From NCBI GenBank assembly GCA_037447655.1, contig JBBHKE010001843.1, positions 173,574-192,731 on the forward strand: DNA of 19,158 nt, read 5' to 3'. Positions 1-8,473 of this stretch are shown one piece after another. How positions within the stretch are numbered: the first letter of the stretch is position 1; the number at the start of each line of letters is the position of its first letter. The notes under the pieces are model-generated. The model saw nothing but the letters and a program-made list of their open reading frames with translations. It was not told the origin of the DNA and made no database searches. This DNA comes from Zygnema cylindricum (taxonomy: Eukaryota > Streptophyta > Zygnematophyceae > Zygnematales > Zygnemataceae). Both the position numbers and the translations under genes were made by a program.

Positions 1-24
1 TATTTTAATCTTACCCGTTTATTA

Positions 25-823
25 GGGCGTGTTCCCATGTGTTCAAGGAAGGGTTTATTTCCGTCGTTTTCACAAAAAATGGGACTTCCAACGATAAAAT
101 ATTACGCCGTACGAAAAATGGGCAAAAACACAAGTACATTTTGCATCCTCTTGGAACATGGAAAGTACGGCAATTTGGCGTTATTATCATCGCGACCCAC
201 TTCCAGCTCATCTTCACACTTGTAATGGAATCAAATAGCGATCTGATTTTAACCAAAATAACACCCTATCGACGAATATAATGCAGGTATTGCACGCGTG
301 AAACGAATTAAAAAAAATTGAACAAGGGAGGGTACACGCTATTTTTTTGCATGCTCGTCACGCGCATGTACGTACAAAAATGACGAGCATGTACGGAAAA
401 AAAATCGTTGGGGTCTCGTACCTCCACTTTCATTCATGAGTCCTTGGCAAAAATTAACAACGTCCTCGTCTCTCCCCATCCTTTTCATTTGACCGCTCCT
501 CTTTCTCTCATCTCTAACTGAAATGCAACAATAATAGTAACAAATGAAAGATATTTTTTTCCTTTTCACAAAAACTCGACGTTTACAACCGTCACCGTTT
601 TTGTAGACGTCACTAATTTTAGGAAGTTTCGTAGTCGTTTACATTTCGTTTCGTCCTATCGTAGGCTGTCGCATATTTTGTAGACGTTTACAACTGTCAC
701 ATATTTGAAGTAATGAAGGCGCAAGTAATGATTGACATGGGAACACTTTGAAAAGTACACCGTAAAATTTGCGCTAAAATCCAAAGTAACGTTTAAAAGT
801 TATGGTTACATGGGGACACGCCC
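25..823. mobile_element. E1: non-autonomous TIR DNA transposon (MITE-like)
   Basis: The left end GGGCGTGTTCCCATGT is matched in inverted orientation at the right end (GGGCGTGTCCCCATGT read on the minus strand), giving 15 of 16 matching terminal bases. The flanks are TTA on the left and TAA on the right, so a TA target duplication fits exactly and a TTA/TAA (PIF/Harbinger-like) one fits with one change. The 799-bp element has no credible transposase frame, so it would need a transposase supplied in trans. Its subterminal parts resemble E2 at 1854-2640: both ends share blocks such as CCGTACGAA near the left and GCGCTAAAAT(C/A)CAAAGTA near the right, which supports a real family rather than a chance inverted match. 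The superfamily is uncertain; the Tourist-like start GGG..TGTT is suggestive only. Confidence 0.8.
350..391. repeat. Perfect 11-bp inverted repeat inside E1
   Basis: CATGCTCGTCA at 350-360 is the exact reverse complement of TGACGAGCATG at 381-391, separated by 20 bases that contain CATGTACGTAC. It could form a hairpin in single-stranded DNA or RNA. It sits in the interior of E1 beside a cluster of GTAC sites. Confidence 0.85.
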
Positions 824-826
824 TAA

Positions 827-1851
827 GAACATAGTTGGGCCCACCTAACTTCACGCGGCTATCCCAATCATTGAGATTTTCTCGGGCCTATTTTTGTCGG
901 TCATCGCATTTGCAAAACGATAATGACATGATCGCTTTTGGCACCTCATGCAGCGGAGCCTCAATGGTCCAGTACTGTACCGTACCGCGATAGGACCGTA
1001 CGGATAAACATCGGCACGGTTAGGTTAGGACCTTGTCTTTCATAAAAATTTATTGCGAGGTCGTACCAATTTTTAAAACGTTTCAATTCTCTTTTATTTC
1101 TTCATTGTACGGTATAAAAGATGAAAAAGAAAAAAGAAAAAGGGGCGTCTTCGCCTACATCGTGAATAATGTTGGGTTTAAATAGGGGACATATGTCCCT
1201 TATAAGTTCCAATACAACTTCTCATGCCATTTGTTTTACAGAGATTGTGGTTTTGCTTCAATTTCATTGTGAACTGATTTCGCAACCCTTTCAAATCGGA
1301 TCATAGTTCAAAAGTAGGCGTTTGTATGGTAGGCCTTTGGTAGACGCACAAAGCTTGGCACAAAACTCGCGCAGAGTAGGCATACTGTATGTGTGTTGCG
1401 TTGTGCACACTCTTGTACGATCGTACGAATATGACGTATGATCATAGTACGCACTCCGCCGGACGAAATTTTTTAGCGAACTGACACGGCGTAGGATGAC
1501 ATTCCGCGGGAAAGAAAACCTGAAAAAAACAAAAAAACGCGGACGTAAGTCCTATCGTAAGTTGTGTTACGGGATTTTCATGTGATCTTCTTAGATCGCT
1601 ACTTTGATCAGCGATCGTCCGATCGTCCAAATCTGACGGTTTAAATAAAAAATAGCTCAAAACTCACAGGAAAAAAAAAATTGTCCGAGTGTTTTTCAAA
1701 ATTTAGACATGACGTTTAATTCTTTATCGATCGATGTGCAACTCAACCCTGTTCCTATTTTATTTCATTTTGCGGCCAATACAATATGGGTCTTAAGGGC
1801 ATATTGTATGTTTTGCGTACAATAGGCATATTGTATGGGGGTATGGTCACC
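827..1851. other. Intergenic sequence without a gene; short palindromes
   Basis: No convincing coding frame is visible between E1 and E2. The stretch holds a perfect 14-bp palindrome GGGACATATGTCCC at 1186-1199, a 12-bp palindrome GTACGATCGTAC at 1415-1426, a 10-bp palindrome TATGATCATA at 1437-1446, and an 8-bp exact tandem CGATCGTC at 1612-1627. A TATAAAAGA string near 1112 resembles a TATA box, but nothing downstream looks like a gene. The moderately GC-rich, CpG- and GTAC-containing composition matches the neighbouring elements, so this may be an older, unrecognised member of the same class. Confidence 0.5.
1776..1837. repeat. Small direct and inverted repeats flanking E2
   Basis: GGCATATTGTATG occurs at 1798-1810 and again at 1825-1837 (period 27). 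A partly inverted form, CAATACAATAT, lies just upstream near 1777-1787. The cluster ends 16 bases before the left terminus of E2. Confidence 0.7.
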
Positions 1852-1853
1852 TA

Positions 1854-2640
1854 GGCTGCGGCCCCATGTGGCTAAGTTCGGGTTTTTTTCTGTCGTTTTC
1901 CTATATAACTTAGCGCCGTACTGCCTAAGTTGCGACCGTACGAAGAAATTGCAAATTTGTAGAGAACAATTTGCGTCATTCTTGAACTTGGGATGTACGA
2001 AAATTTGTCGTGTTGCGTTTTTTCGACCCACTGTCACGTCATTTTCAAAATTATCATAAAACACATCGGCAATGTGTTTTAAGCTAAGCAAATCCGTCTA
2101 CACCAATCTGAAAATATATTCCCACGTGTGAAAAGATTTTATAAGTTTTTGACGACAAAAAAAAGTACAGGGTTTGTTTGTTTTTTGTCGGCTTGCATGT
2201 TGTACGGTTCTTTTTTTGCAGGGGTCTCGACGCTGCAGTGTCATTTCACGCAAAGTTGAAAAGTCTGCGAACGTGAAAAATCTGCGAAGTAATGGCGGCC
2301 GGACGGGAGAGGTTTATGCAAAGGCATTTTGCACAGCCACGGGTGCAAGGCTCTACGTCAACGATGTCACGCAAAGACACGCGACATACCAAATCCGCAA
2401 ATCGTTTCAAAAAGTACGATGTGTCTTGCGACACTTCAAAAAGTTACAAAAAAATATGGTGCGTCATCACAAATTGTATACGGTGACAGCCGTCACGGGC
2501 GTTGTCGACGTATACAATTGTCACAAACTTAAGTAACAATTTCGAATGAACACATAGAGACACTTGAAATCCGGGTCCGCCGGATCCGCGCTAAAATACA
2601 AAGTAAGTACGCTAAGTTACAACTACATGGGGCCTCAGCC
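1854..2640. mobile_element. E2: second copy of the E1 TIR family
   Basis: The left end GGCTGCGGCCCCATGT and the right end read in reverse (GGCTGAGGCCCCATGT) match at 15 of 16 bases, and both share the CCCATGT core with E1. The left flank is TA (CTA) and the right flank is TTA, so the target duplication is TA or TTA with one change. Length is 787 bp against 799 bp for E1. Internal blocks align with E1, for example the CCGTACGAA segment near 1936 and GCGCTAAAATACAAAGTA near 2588. The overlapping short frames of 60-120 codons in several phases have no recognisable domain and are not called. It is likely non-autonomous; divergence from E1 suggests independent old insertions or distinct subfamilies. 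Confidence 0.82.
2472..2519. repeat. Nested stem in E2: 10-bp outer arms, 5-bp inner arms
   Basis: AATTGTATAC at 2472-2481 pairs exactly with GTATACAATT at 2510-2519. Inside lies a second small stem, GTGAC at 2483-2487 with GTCAC at 2492-2496. The corresponding part of E1 (around 690-705) keeps the text GTAGACGTTTACAACTGTCAC but lacks the matching left arm in clear form. Confidence 0.8.
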
Positions 2641-3402
2641 TTACATTTGAACTATGGGCAAAATTGCAAATATGGTCGTGTAATTTATTTTTTTCGTTCG
2701 TAAACGGAAAATAAACAAGTCGGGCATAGTAAAATAAAGTTGGAAATGAAAGAACCGTATGCGCTCGTTCTATGATACCGTATCCCGGTTTTTCTGCATT
2801 GAATTTTGGAAAAAGATTCTGCTCTCCTAGGGTGTTCACACTGTCGAAGATTAACCCTCGTTTTGAGGGCGAATCCTACAATTTGTACATATAGCTGAGT
2901 AGGTCGACGTACAACAATTGCTCCCCCAAAAAAGCTGTACCATTTACCCGTGACCTCAGGGCAAATTTTGTAGTTATCGCATCATACTGACGGCATAACA
3001 GATTCACTGTCACGGGTTGGCTAGTTGCCACATGAATGTCGGCTTATTTTGTCTTTATCGATTTTTTACTCTACCAACAAAACCTCCTTTTATTGGACAT
3101 CGCAACCTACGCCGCTCACTGTCCTTTTGTACGAGCGGACAGATTTTTAGTGACTGGAGCTAAGATGGTTCACACCAATTCGTGCGCCTGGAACGAAGGC
3201 GCACGTGGCGCTGTACCTTACCACTCTAAAATACATGTCCATAGCTTCAAATGTACGGTCCAACCACAAAGTGGCGCAGAAATGTTTTTAGCTAAATTCT
3301 ATTTATTGTGAAATTATTTTTGTATGCGAAACTTCGACTCTGCTTCTATAGTTAGCGGAAATCCGCTTCAAAGTACGGCACAAGTTGGAGGGCTTCGTAA
3401 TC

Positions 3403-3584
3403 AGGTCACGACAAGATTCTGTACACTGTCAGCCAGCATGTCTATGGTACTACGAACTGTATGTGCTTTTGTCCACAAGTCAAGACAGACTAGGGAGAGT
3501 TTCCACCAATTTTAGCCTCAGAACTACCATAGTGTACAAACATAGTGACCAAGCCAGATTCTGGACACTGTCGGCTAACAGTCA
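3403..3584. repeat. Diverged direct repeat inside E3 (period 142 bp)
   Basis: AGATTCTGTACACTGTCAGCC at 3414-3434 recurs as a close variant at 3556-3576, with weaker similarity on both sides (roughly 3403-3443 and 3544-3584). A third, shorter relative (GATTCACTGTCACGGG) is present near 3001. This suggests internal duplication of a subterminal block. Confidence 0.65.
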
Positions 3585-3670
3585 ATTTCACAAGTCAGAT
3601 ACGAAAAGTTCAGTAAGAAATTGTCCACTAGTGCCTGTGGCAAATCTGACTTCCAGTGGCACATGCAAAC

Positions 3671-3710
3671 GATAAAGTACACCTGGTGTACAAAAGGCTG
3701 TACTTTTGAT
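3671..3710. repeat. GTAC-containing imperfect palindrome at the right end of E3
   Basis: The segment holds three GTAC sites in 27 bases. GTACACC and GGTGTAC flank a central T at 3677-3691, and outer AAAGTAC and GTACTTT copies surround it. Its reverse complement is closely matched in the right arm of the long inverted-repeat element at 7468-7494: a 13-nt block CAAAAGTACAGCC and a 10-nt block GGTGTACTTT are identical, with a gap between them. Confidence 0.7.
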
Positions 3711-3830
3711 ATTTTCTGTCCTAAAGTCAAAGAGAGTCTTTGAGTGCACACCCTATATTTGGTCAGAACATACCCCCATCCACATTTCGCATTAAAATAC
3801 GACCAGATGTCATTCGTTGGAGCCGCTTTT

Positions 3831-3870
3831 GATTGGTCAAATAAGCTATTGATTGGTGAAATAAGTTATT
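3831..3870. repeat. 20-bp tandem duplication
   Basis: GATTGGTCAAATAAGCTATT is followed at once by a copy differing at two positions (GATTGGTGAAATAAGTTATT). Confidence 0.9.
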
Positions 3871-4364
3871 AAATTATTCGGTTTTTCACCTTCTTCTTTG
3901 CCTTATATTTTTCGTTCCCATGTACTCCGATGATTTAACAACGTGCTTTCTTAATAAAGTCTCATTATTATTGTATATCAAAATTACCAAATCTAGAACG
4001 AACCCAAATAAGTAGAAACGAGTCTCGAATAGTACAAATATCCTATTAATCGGGAAGAAGATGCGACAAATTGCTACATAAAGAATGGTACCCATAGCAA
4101 TCTACAGATGGGCGATTCTCGGGCGACGGGCGCTTCTCAGGAGATGTTTAGATCTACATTGCCACAATTTGCCATTATTATACTGGTTGATCCACCGATA
4201 GTGAAGAAAATAAAACCAATTGCACATAGCATTGATGTTTGAAACTCAATAAAAACTCCCCACTTTGTTGCAATCCAACAAAAAAATTTCATCCCAAATG
4301 GTTCAAGGATAGTCATGATAGTTATTGTGAATCAAGCACGTAGCGATTCTCAACTTTTACTATA

Positions 4365-4390
4365 CGATGTGGTGTTATTGATCCACATCG
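4365..4390. repeat. 8-bp perfect inverted repeat
   Basis: CGATGTGG at 4365-4372 and CCACATCG at 4383-4390 pair exactly across a 10-base spacer. It is not followed by a T-run and has no gene beside it, so no terminator role is suggested. Confidence 0.75.
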
Positions 4391-5123
4391 CACAACGGTG
4401 CAGTGTGGGACTAACACAACAATCTATAACAACCCTCCGACAACGATGTGTCGATCTTTACATGATACAAGTCTTCCAATCGCCCTAATGAGTATGGACA
4501 ACATAGAAACTCTAAAGAGCTATACGCAAATTTGTTAAGAAAAATTGTGATTAATGATCGCTTGATTTTCCGTCCTTGTCTATTTTTGTTTGCTCAACTT
4601 TGTATGTCGATACCACTACAGTGTTTCATTCACACGTGGTGCAAGGTACTGTGTTGTTAATCGTTGGTTTTTGTGCTTATACCCTGCATTTAGTGTTAAG
4701 CTTTTTATGTGGCTTAGAAGAGAGTGAGTGAGTGGTGTGAACTTTGTGAGACTTGTGAGAGTAACAAATATCTTTGGCCTCATATATGTGTATGAAGCTG
4801 AGCCATTTGAGGTTTAGGGTGATGATCTGTGCGTAATTTTTGTAATGTGTTATTGTTCGCCCAAGATTTGGGAGTTGCTCGACAAGAATGTTTAATCTCC
4901 TCACCGCATCATCAATTGGTTGGGTGCTCTAAAATTTAAAACGAGTAAACTCTTTCAAAACATATTACCTTATGTCTTATATTGATTTCTCATGATGGTT
5001 ATGAACACACATGGAGAGTGCTCTAAGCCTAAAAGTGATCATAACTAAATTAACATTATCGTTGTCCTCATGGGAACTTTTTCATACAACATGAATTAAA
5101 TGGCTTTCATTATAAATCTCCAG

Positions 5124-5183
5124 TTTCACAAAAGGGCAAAATACATTACGGTTCGGTGATATTTTATGAGAGATTTTGTGAAA
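5124..5183. repeat. 10-bp perfect inverted repeat just left of the long-TIR element
   Basis: TTTCACAAAA at 5124-5133 and TTTTGTGAAA at 5174-5183 are exact reverse complements separated by 40 bases. They lie immediately outside the left arm of the large inverted-repeat element and have no counterpart on its right side. Confidence 0.75.
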
Positions 5184-5199
5184 GACCTACGTTGAGTTT

Positions 5200-6275
5200 G
5201 TGGAAATTTATGTATTTTCTAGGTATGTAGTGGAAAATTAAATAGAGTAAGTCAGCAAAGGCAACCTGCTTCTCGCTCAACTCTCTCCGGTCCTCATACT
5301 TGTTGCAGTCACTGAAGACCAGAGAGAGAGCTAGAGCCATGGCTGTCTAAAGAGGATAGGCTAATTCGTAGTTTGTACCAAAATGGTTGTGACGGTTCCA
5401 GGACTTCGTCCTGATACCTATATCCTATAATAGACGTTAGCTTTAGCCTATGGCTTAGAGTAAACGATGTCATATATAGGGTACAATAGATATTTATAAG
5501 TGGACAAAAAGAGAGTTCTAACAAATAACCAAAAACTGCTCTAGACCAGATTTGAACCATGGTCTGTGGTTATATTTGTAGAGGAAAGCCTTAACCATTA
5601 AGGCATTACGAAATGATACACGTGACGGGTTTTATAAATATATAAACACTAACAAAACAGCTAATTAACAGCAGCCTAACCAAAAGGAGCAATTTCTGCA
5701 TGTACGCAAATCTGAACCGTGTAAAATATGTTTTGATCGGACGACCGGCATTATAGCCGCCACGCGAAGTGAGCTTTTGGCGGCATACAGAGATAGCGTC
5801 ACGCGGTGCCACATGGCGCCACATTATTTGATACCGGAGAAGATGGGAGGAGGAACCATGGCTTCTGATTTGACAGGTGTCACCTTGTAGACCTTGTTGT
5901 ACAATGGTCGTACAATAAGTACATCGCCCATTGTACCTTCTTGTACTATATAGTGTTCCTATTGGACTAGGGTTTAGTAGTAGGTAGTCGTGAGTAGGCA
6001 GACCGAGACTTAGTAATATTTAGGTACCTCTCTCTCTAAGAGAGCTTGTAACTATAAAGGTCATCTTTGACCTGCCATAACTTAATGCTCGGGTGAGCAA
6101 ATTCAGTGATTCTTTTTGCTGTAGACCCAAGGGAGTCCAAGCTACACAGGGGTGTAGTCGGTCAGAGTCTTTGCGTGCCAGGGTGGCACTTATTCAGTGG
6201 GAAAGTCAAAGTGGGGAATATTGTCCAAAACACATATTAGAGCTTTGCATTCTGTGGTGGAACTGAGCACTCAGA
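5200..6275 (+). repeat. Left arm of the long inverted repeat
   Basis: Reverse-complement homologous to 7150-8157. Similarity is strongest at 5285-5345 and 6035-6195 and patchier between. The outer edge is set where the match fades beyond TGGAAATTTA near 5200, and the inner edge is uncertain by about 80 bp. The stretch around 5889-5945 holds five GTAC sites in under 60 bases. Confidence 0.8.
5543..5615 (-). promoter_or_regulatory. tRNA-like segment with A and B box, left arm
   Basis: On the minus strand a D-arm-like hairpin, GCCT-TAATGGTTA-AGGC (5588-5604), is followed 28 bases later by GGTTCAAATCT (5548-5558), close to the eukaryotic tRNA B-box consensus GGTTCRANNCC. A-to-B spacing is that of a class I tRNA gene. 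A 6-bp stem AGACCA/TGGTCT encloses the B box. The anticodon stem and acceptor stem do not pair, so this is not a functional tRNA gene. Read as a SINE-like or tRNA-derived pol III internal promoter, it faces outward, toward lower coordinates. Confidence 0.6.
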
Positions 6276-6447
6276 AGGTATTCTCTTCACAGGGGTGAAG
6301 GTGTTTAGGGGTTGTGATTGTCAAAGGATCATTCATTCGGGTTTATATCAACTGGGAGTCGACACTATCTAGACTAGCTTCTTTTGGATCTGCGATTCTG
6401 TGGGCAATGGAGCCCATAGAATTTCAGGATCCTTAACACCTATAAAT
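5616..6447. other. Inner part of left arm and start of spacer; no gene
   Basis: No open frame with a recognisable product. The part up to about 6275 is arm sequence. Beyond that, the spacer begins with a region whose match to the right arm is too weak to claim. Confidence 0.5.
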
Positions 6448-6550
6448 TGATCACAAAAGGTAATCTCTCTCTTAATTGATCACAAAGAATGTTTATCTCT
6501 CTTAATCGATCACAAAGGATTAACATTTTTACACCTCAATTGATCCAAAG
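6448..6550 (+). repeat. Irregular tandem repeat around ATTGATCACAAA
   Basis: The motif ATTGATCACAAA (ATCGATCACAAA in one copy, ATTGATCCAAAG in the last) appears four times at roughly 30-base intervals, separated by CTCTCTTA-type text. This is a short, decayed tandem array within the central spacer of the long-TIR element. Confidence 0.75.
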
Positions 6551-7149
6551 CTAAGACAAGGTTTAAAATCTCTAGTTGAACCAGGATGCCTAAATAACCT
6601 TTCTAAATAATTAGCGGAAACAGATAAAGAAAATGCAGGCAGCCTGCCTCCATCTCTTCTCTCGTTCTTTTTTTGAATGCACCCGACAAATAAACCTTAG
6701 GGAAGGAAGGATAACACGTTTTCTTCCTTGACAAACAAAACTCCAAAAATGAAGTTTCCACGTGTGTTGTTCACACACGAAACGAAACACGTGCATATGA
6801 AATCAAATATGACGGGAAACGATGTTGTACGTTTCAACGTGAATACTCCAAAGGTACAAAAGCTAAACGTACAAAAAATTTGTACTCGCAAATTGAAGGC
6901 GAACGCTTCAAACGCCAACCTCGATATACCCTTGACGTCCAAAACATACCGTCACAAATTCACTAGTGTGAAGTACTCGCACAAAATATCTCATAACGAA
7001 TACATACATAGACGCGCTTTGAAGAAGCGGGATATACCTTTCGATTCGCCGAATCGTCACTCCACGCGATTCAACTATGTAACCAACAATTTCCCTTACA
7101 TTGGTAGCATCGCCAATACTCGTCAATGTAACTCTGAGACCTCCATAAG
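6551..7149. other. Central spacer; overlapping open frames, no recognised product
   Basis: Two medium open frames overlap on opposite strands: 151 codons on + (6728-7183) and 144 codons on - (6908-7342). Neither shows a domain I recognise. The + frame begins MTNKTPKMKFPRVLF and is rich in Lys, Arg, Asn and Thr; the minus frame runs into the right arm. The region is crowded with short palindromes such as CGATTCGCCGAATCG at 7044-7058. It could encode the remnant of an element protein, but coincident open frames on both strands of a CpG-rich stretch argue for chance. Confidence 0.4.
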
Positions 7150-8157
7150 TCCTCAGAGTGGACAGCTTCCAAGAAGCCTCTAGGATAATCCTGACCCCTT
7201 TGTGTTTAAGCAAAAATAACTGCCACCCTGGCAGACAAAAACCCTGACAACCTGCACCCCTGTGAAGGCAAGACTCCCCTGAGTCAGTAGCAAAAAGAAT
7301 CTCTGAATTTGCTCCCCTGAGCAGTAAGTTATGGAGGGTCAAAGTTGACCTTTTGTACAGAAGCTCTCTGGGAGAGAGGGTCCTATCTTCTAATTTTTCT
7401 AAGTCCTATCTCTCTCACAGACTCTATCTACTGATGTACGGAACCAATCAGAATTGAGTTCCATACGCAAAAGTACAGCCGCTGGTGTACTTTCAGTACG
7501 GACATTGTACGACATGGCCTAAATGTCGACACATGTCAAATCCGGATTCGGTGCCATAATCTCCGGAGATTCTACAATCCAACGGAATTTCGCCACGTGT
7601 CATCCGATGTGGCGATGGCCACAAACCGCCGAAATCTCCCTCCGCGATCTCGGCGCTAATTCCGGCCGTCCGATTAAATTCAGATTTAATCTTAGCCGTA
7701 ATAAATACATGCGCGGTATTTATTTCACTTCCGAAACAAATGCGCGGTATTGATTCGTAATCCGTACCGTCATCCGTACCGGATCTATGTATCCCGTAAT
7801 CCGTAACAGTTAAATGAATTTATCGTACGTATACATCTTTAAATTATTATCAAACTATAAAGTACGTATCACTATAGCTAGACCTAACGGCTAAGGCTAC
7901 CGGCTATTTCCTATCTGCCGGCCGGTAGGTACAGGGATCAAATCCTGTCGCCGGCGCTTAACTTTTAATTAAATAAATAAACCCTAATATTAAATTCCCG
8001 TAAACTTCAGGATAGCCAAGGTAGCCATGGCTCTAGCTTCCTCTCCAACTTCTCAGTGACTGCAACAAGTTTGAGAGTTGGAGAGAGAAGTTAGAGATAG
8101 ACTGCCTCGGCTTCTTTCTATTTCTATTTAGACCTAGAAAATACTAATAAATCCATT
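7150..8157 (-). repeat. Right arm of the long inverted repeat
   Basis: Reverse-complement homologous to 5200-6275. It is richer in CpG and GTAC than the left arm: about ten GTAC sites between 7350 and 7870, including CCGTACCGTCATCCGTACCGG near 7762. A pair of GCGCGGTATTTATT/GCGCGGTATTGATT repeats lies at 7710-7755. The right boundary is placed where the match fades after AATAAATCC, near 8153. Confidence 0.8.
7880..7950 (+). promoter_or_regulatory. tRNA-like segment with A and B box, right arm
   Basis: This is the right-arm counterpart of 5543-5615. An A-box-like AACGGCTAAGGCT (near 7886-7898) precedes GGATCAAATCC at 7935-7945, close to the B-box consensus. ACAGG/CCTGT flank the B box as a T-arm-like stem. 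Between the boxes an 8-bp perfect stem, CTACCGGC at 7897-7904 with GCCGGTAG at 7921-7928, forms an anticodon-arm-like hairpin. It does not complete a canonical cloverleaf. Orientation is outward, toward higher coordinates, mirroring the left copy. Pol III activity is inferred only from the box sequences. Confidence 0.6.
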
Positions 8158-8170
8158 AGTTTCTACAGTC

Positions 8171-8473
8171 AAAACAACACTCCACGTGATTTCTTCCAAT
8201 TTGATGATTAACGTAGTAATGTACCAAGAACTCTAAACCCGAATATATGTGCATTAAGAAAAAAAACCTTGGTTATATGCTAATTACCAAAGACTTTCTA
8301 TTGATTTTTGTTTTTTCTTTTGCTTTTGCATAGTGCACAGTGTGTAGAAGCACGCCCGTATAGAAAACCCTGAACCTTTAAATTTAAACCTTAAAAATAG
8401 AAACTTACTATTTTTGAACCATAAACTTGAAGAGGAACAAGAAGAAGAAAAAAAGTGATGATGGAAGATGGAT
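8171..8473 (+). repeat. Dispersed direct repeat, copy 1
   Basis: Matches 11603-11925 over about 300 bp in the same orientation with moderate divergence. Shared blocks include ACACTCCACGTGATT, TATGCTAATTA(C/T)CAAAGACTTT and ATTGATTTTTGTTTT, and both end in ATAAACTTGA followed by an A/G-rich tail with GATGATG. The left edge falls about 15 bp beyond the end of the long-TIR element. Class unknown. Confidence 0.85.

Larger units (their letters stand above)
2830..3753. mobile_element. E3: TIR element related in style to E1 and E2
   Basis: The left end GGGTGTTCACAC matches the right end read in reverse (GGGTGTGCACTC) at 10 of 12 positions. The flanks are TA on both sides (2828-2829 and 3754-3755), an exact TA duplication. 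Length is 924 bp. It carries 13 GTAC sites, more than either E1 or E2. Short frames inside (up to 96 codons) overlap in different phases and show no known domain. The assignment rests on short termini, so it is less certain than E1 and E2. A distant relationship to them is inferred from terminus style, target site and GTAC density. Confidence 0.65.
3871..5199. other. Unassigned stretch without a recognisable gene
   Basis: About 1.3 kb of mixed composition in which no frame exceeds about 75 codons and none shows a known domain. It includes two small inverted repeats, CGATGTGG/CCACATCG at 4365-4390 and TTTCACAAAA/TTTTGTGAAA at 5124-5183, and a GAGTGAGTGAGTG run near 4724. It could be decayed mobile DNA or ordinary intergenic sequence; nothing here decides. 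Confidence 0.5.
5200..8157. mobile_element. Large inverted-repeat (foldback or long-TIR) element, about 2.96 kb
   Basis: Two arms in inverted orientation surround a spacer of about 0.9 kb. Arm homology is imperfect but collinear over about 1 kb. Landmarks, outermost to innermost, are: GTATTTTCTAGGT at 5212-5224 against its exact complement at 8132-8144; ACTTGTTGCAGTCACTGA and CTAGAGCCATGGCT near 5298-5343 against 8029-8071; the tRNA-like segments; CGACCGG near 5740 against 7663; AGAGAGCTTGTA near 6040 against 7360; GAGCAAATTCAG(T/A)GATTCTTTTTGCT near 6095 against 7300; and TGCCAGGGTGGCA near 6177 against 7222. This architecture fits a foldback element or a MULE-type element with long TIRs. 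No transposase is seen. The exact termini and target duplication are unresolved. Internal repeats and the paired pol III-type motifs are described separately. Confidence 0.85.

Noticed and set aside
1105-1135. TATAAAAGA string as a pol II promoter
   Set aside because: No gene structure follows, and such strings are expected by chance in AT-rich DNA.
5543-5615. Functional tRNA gene on the minus strand
   Set aside because: D-arm and B box are present, but the anticodon stem and acceptor stem do not pair; the right-arm counterpart is likewise incomplete.
6728-7342. 151-codon + frame and 144-codon - frame as transposon proteins
   Set aside because: They overlap on opposite strands, lack a recognisable domain, and the minus frame runs through inverted-arm sequence. 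Kept only as a description of the spacer.
5960-8000. CTAGGGTTTAG and AAACCCTAA strings as interstitial telomere repeats
   Set aside because: Single copies only (near 5969, 7980 and 11808), with no tandem TTTAGGG array.
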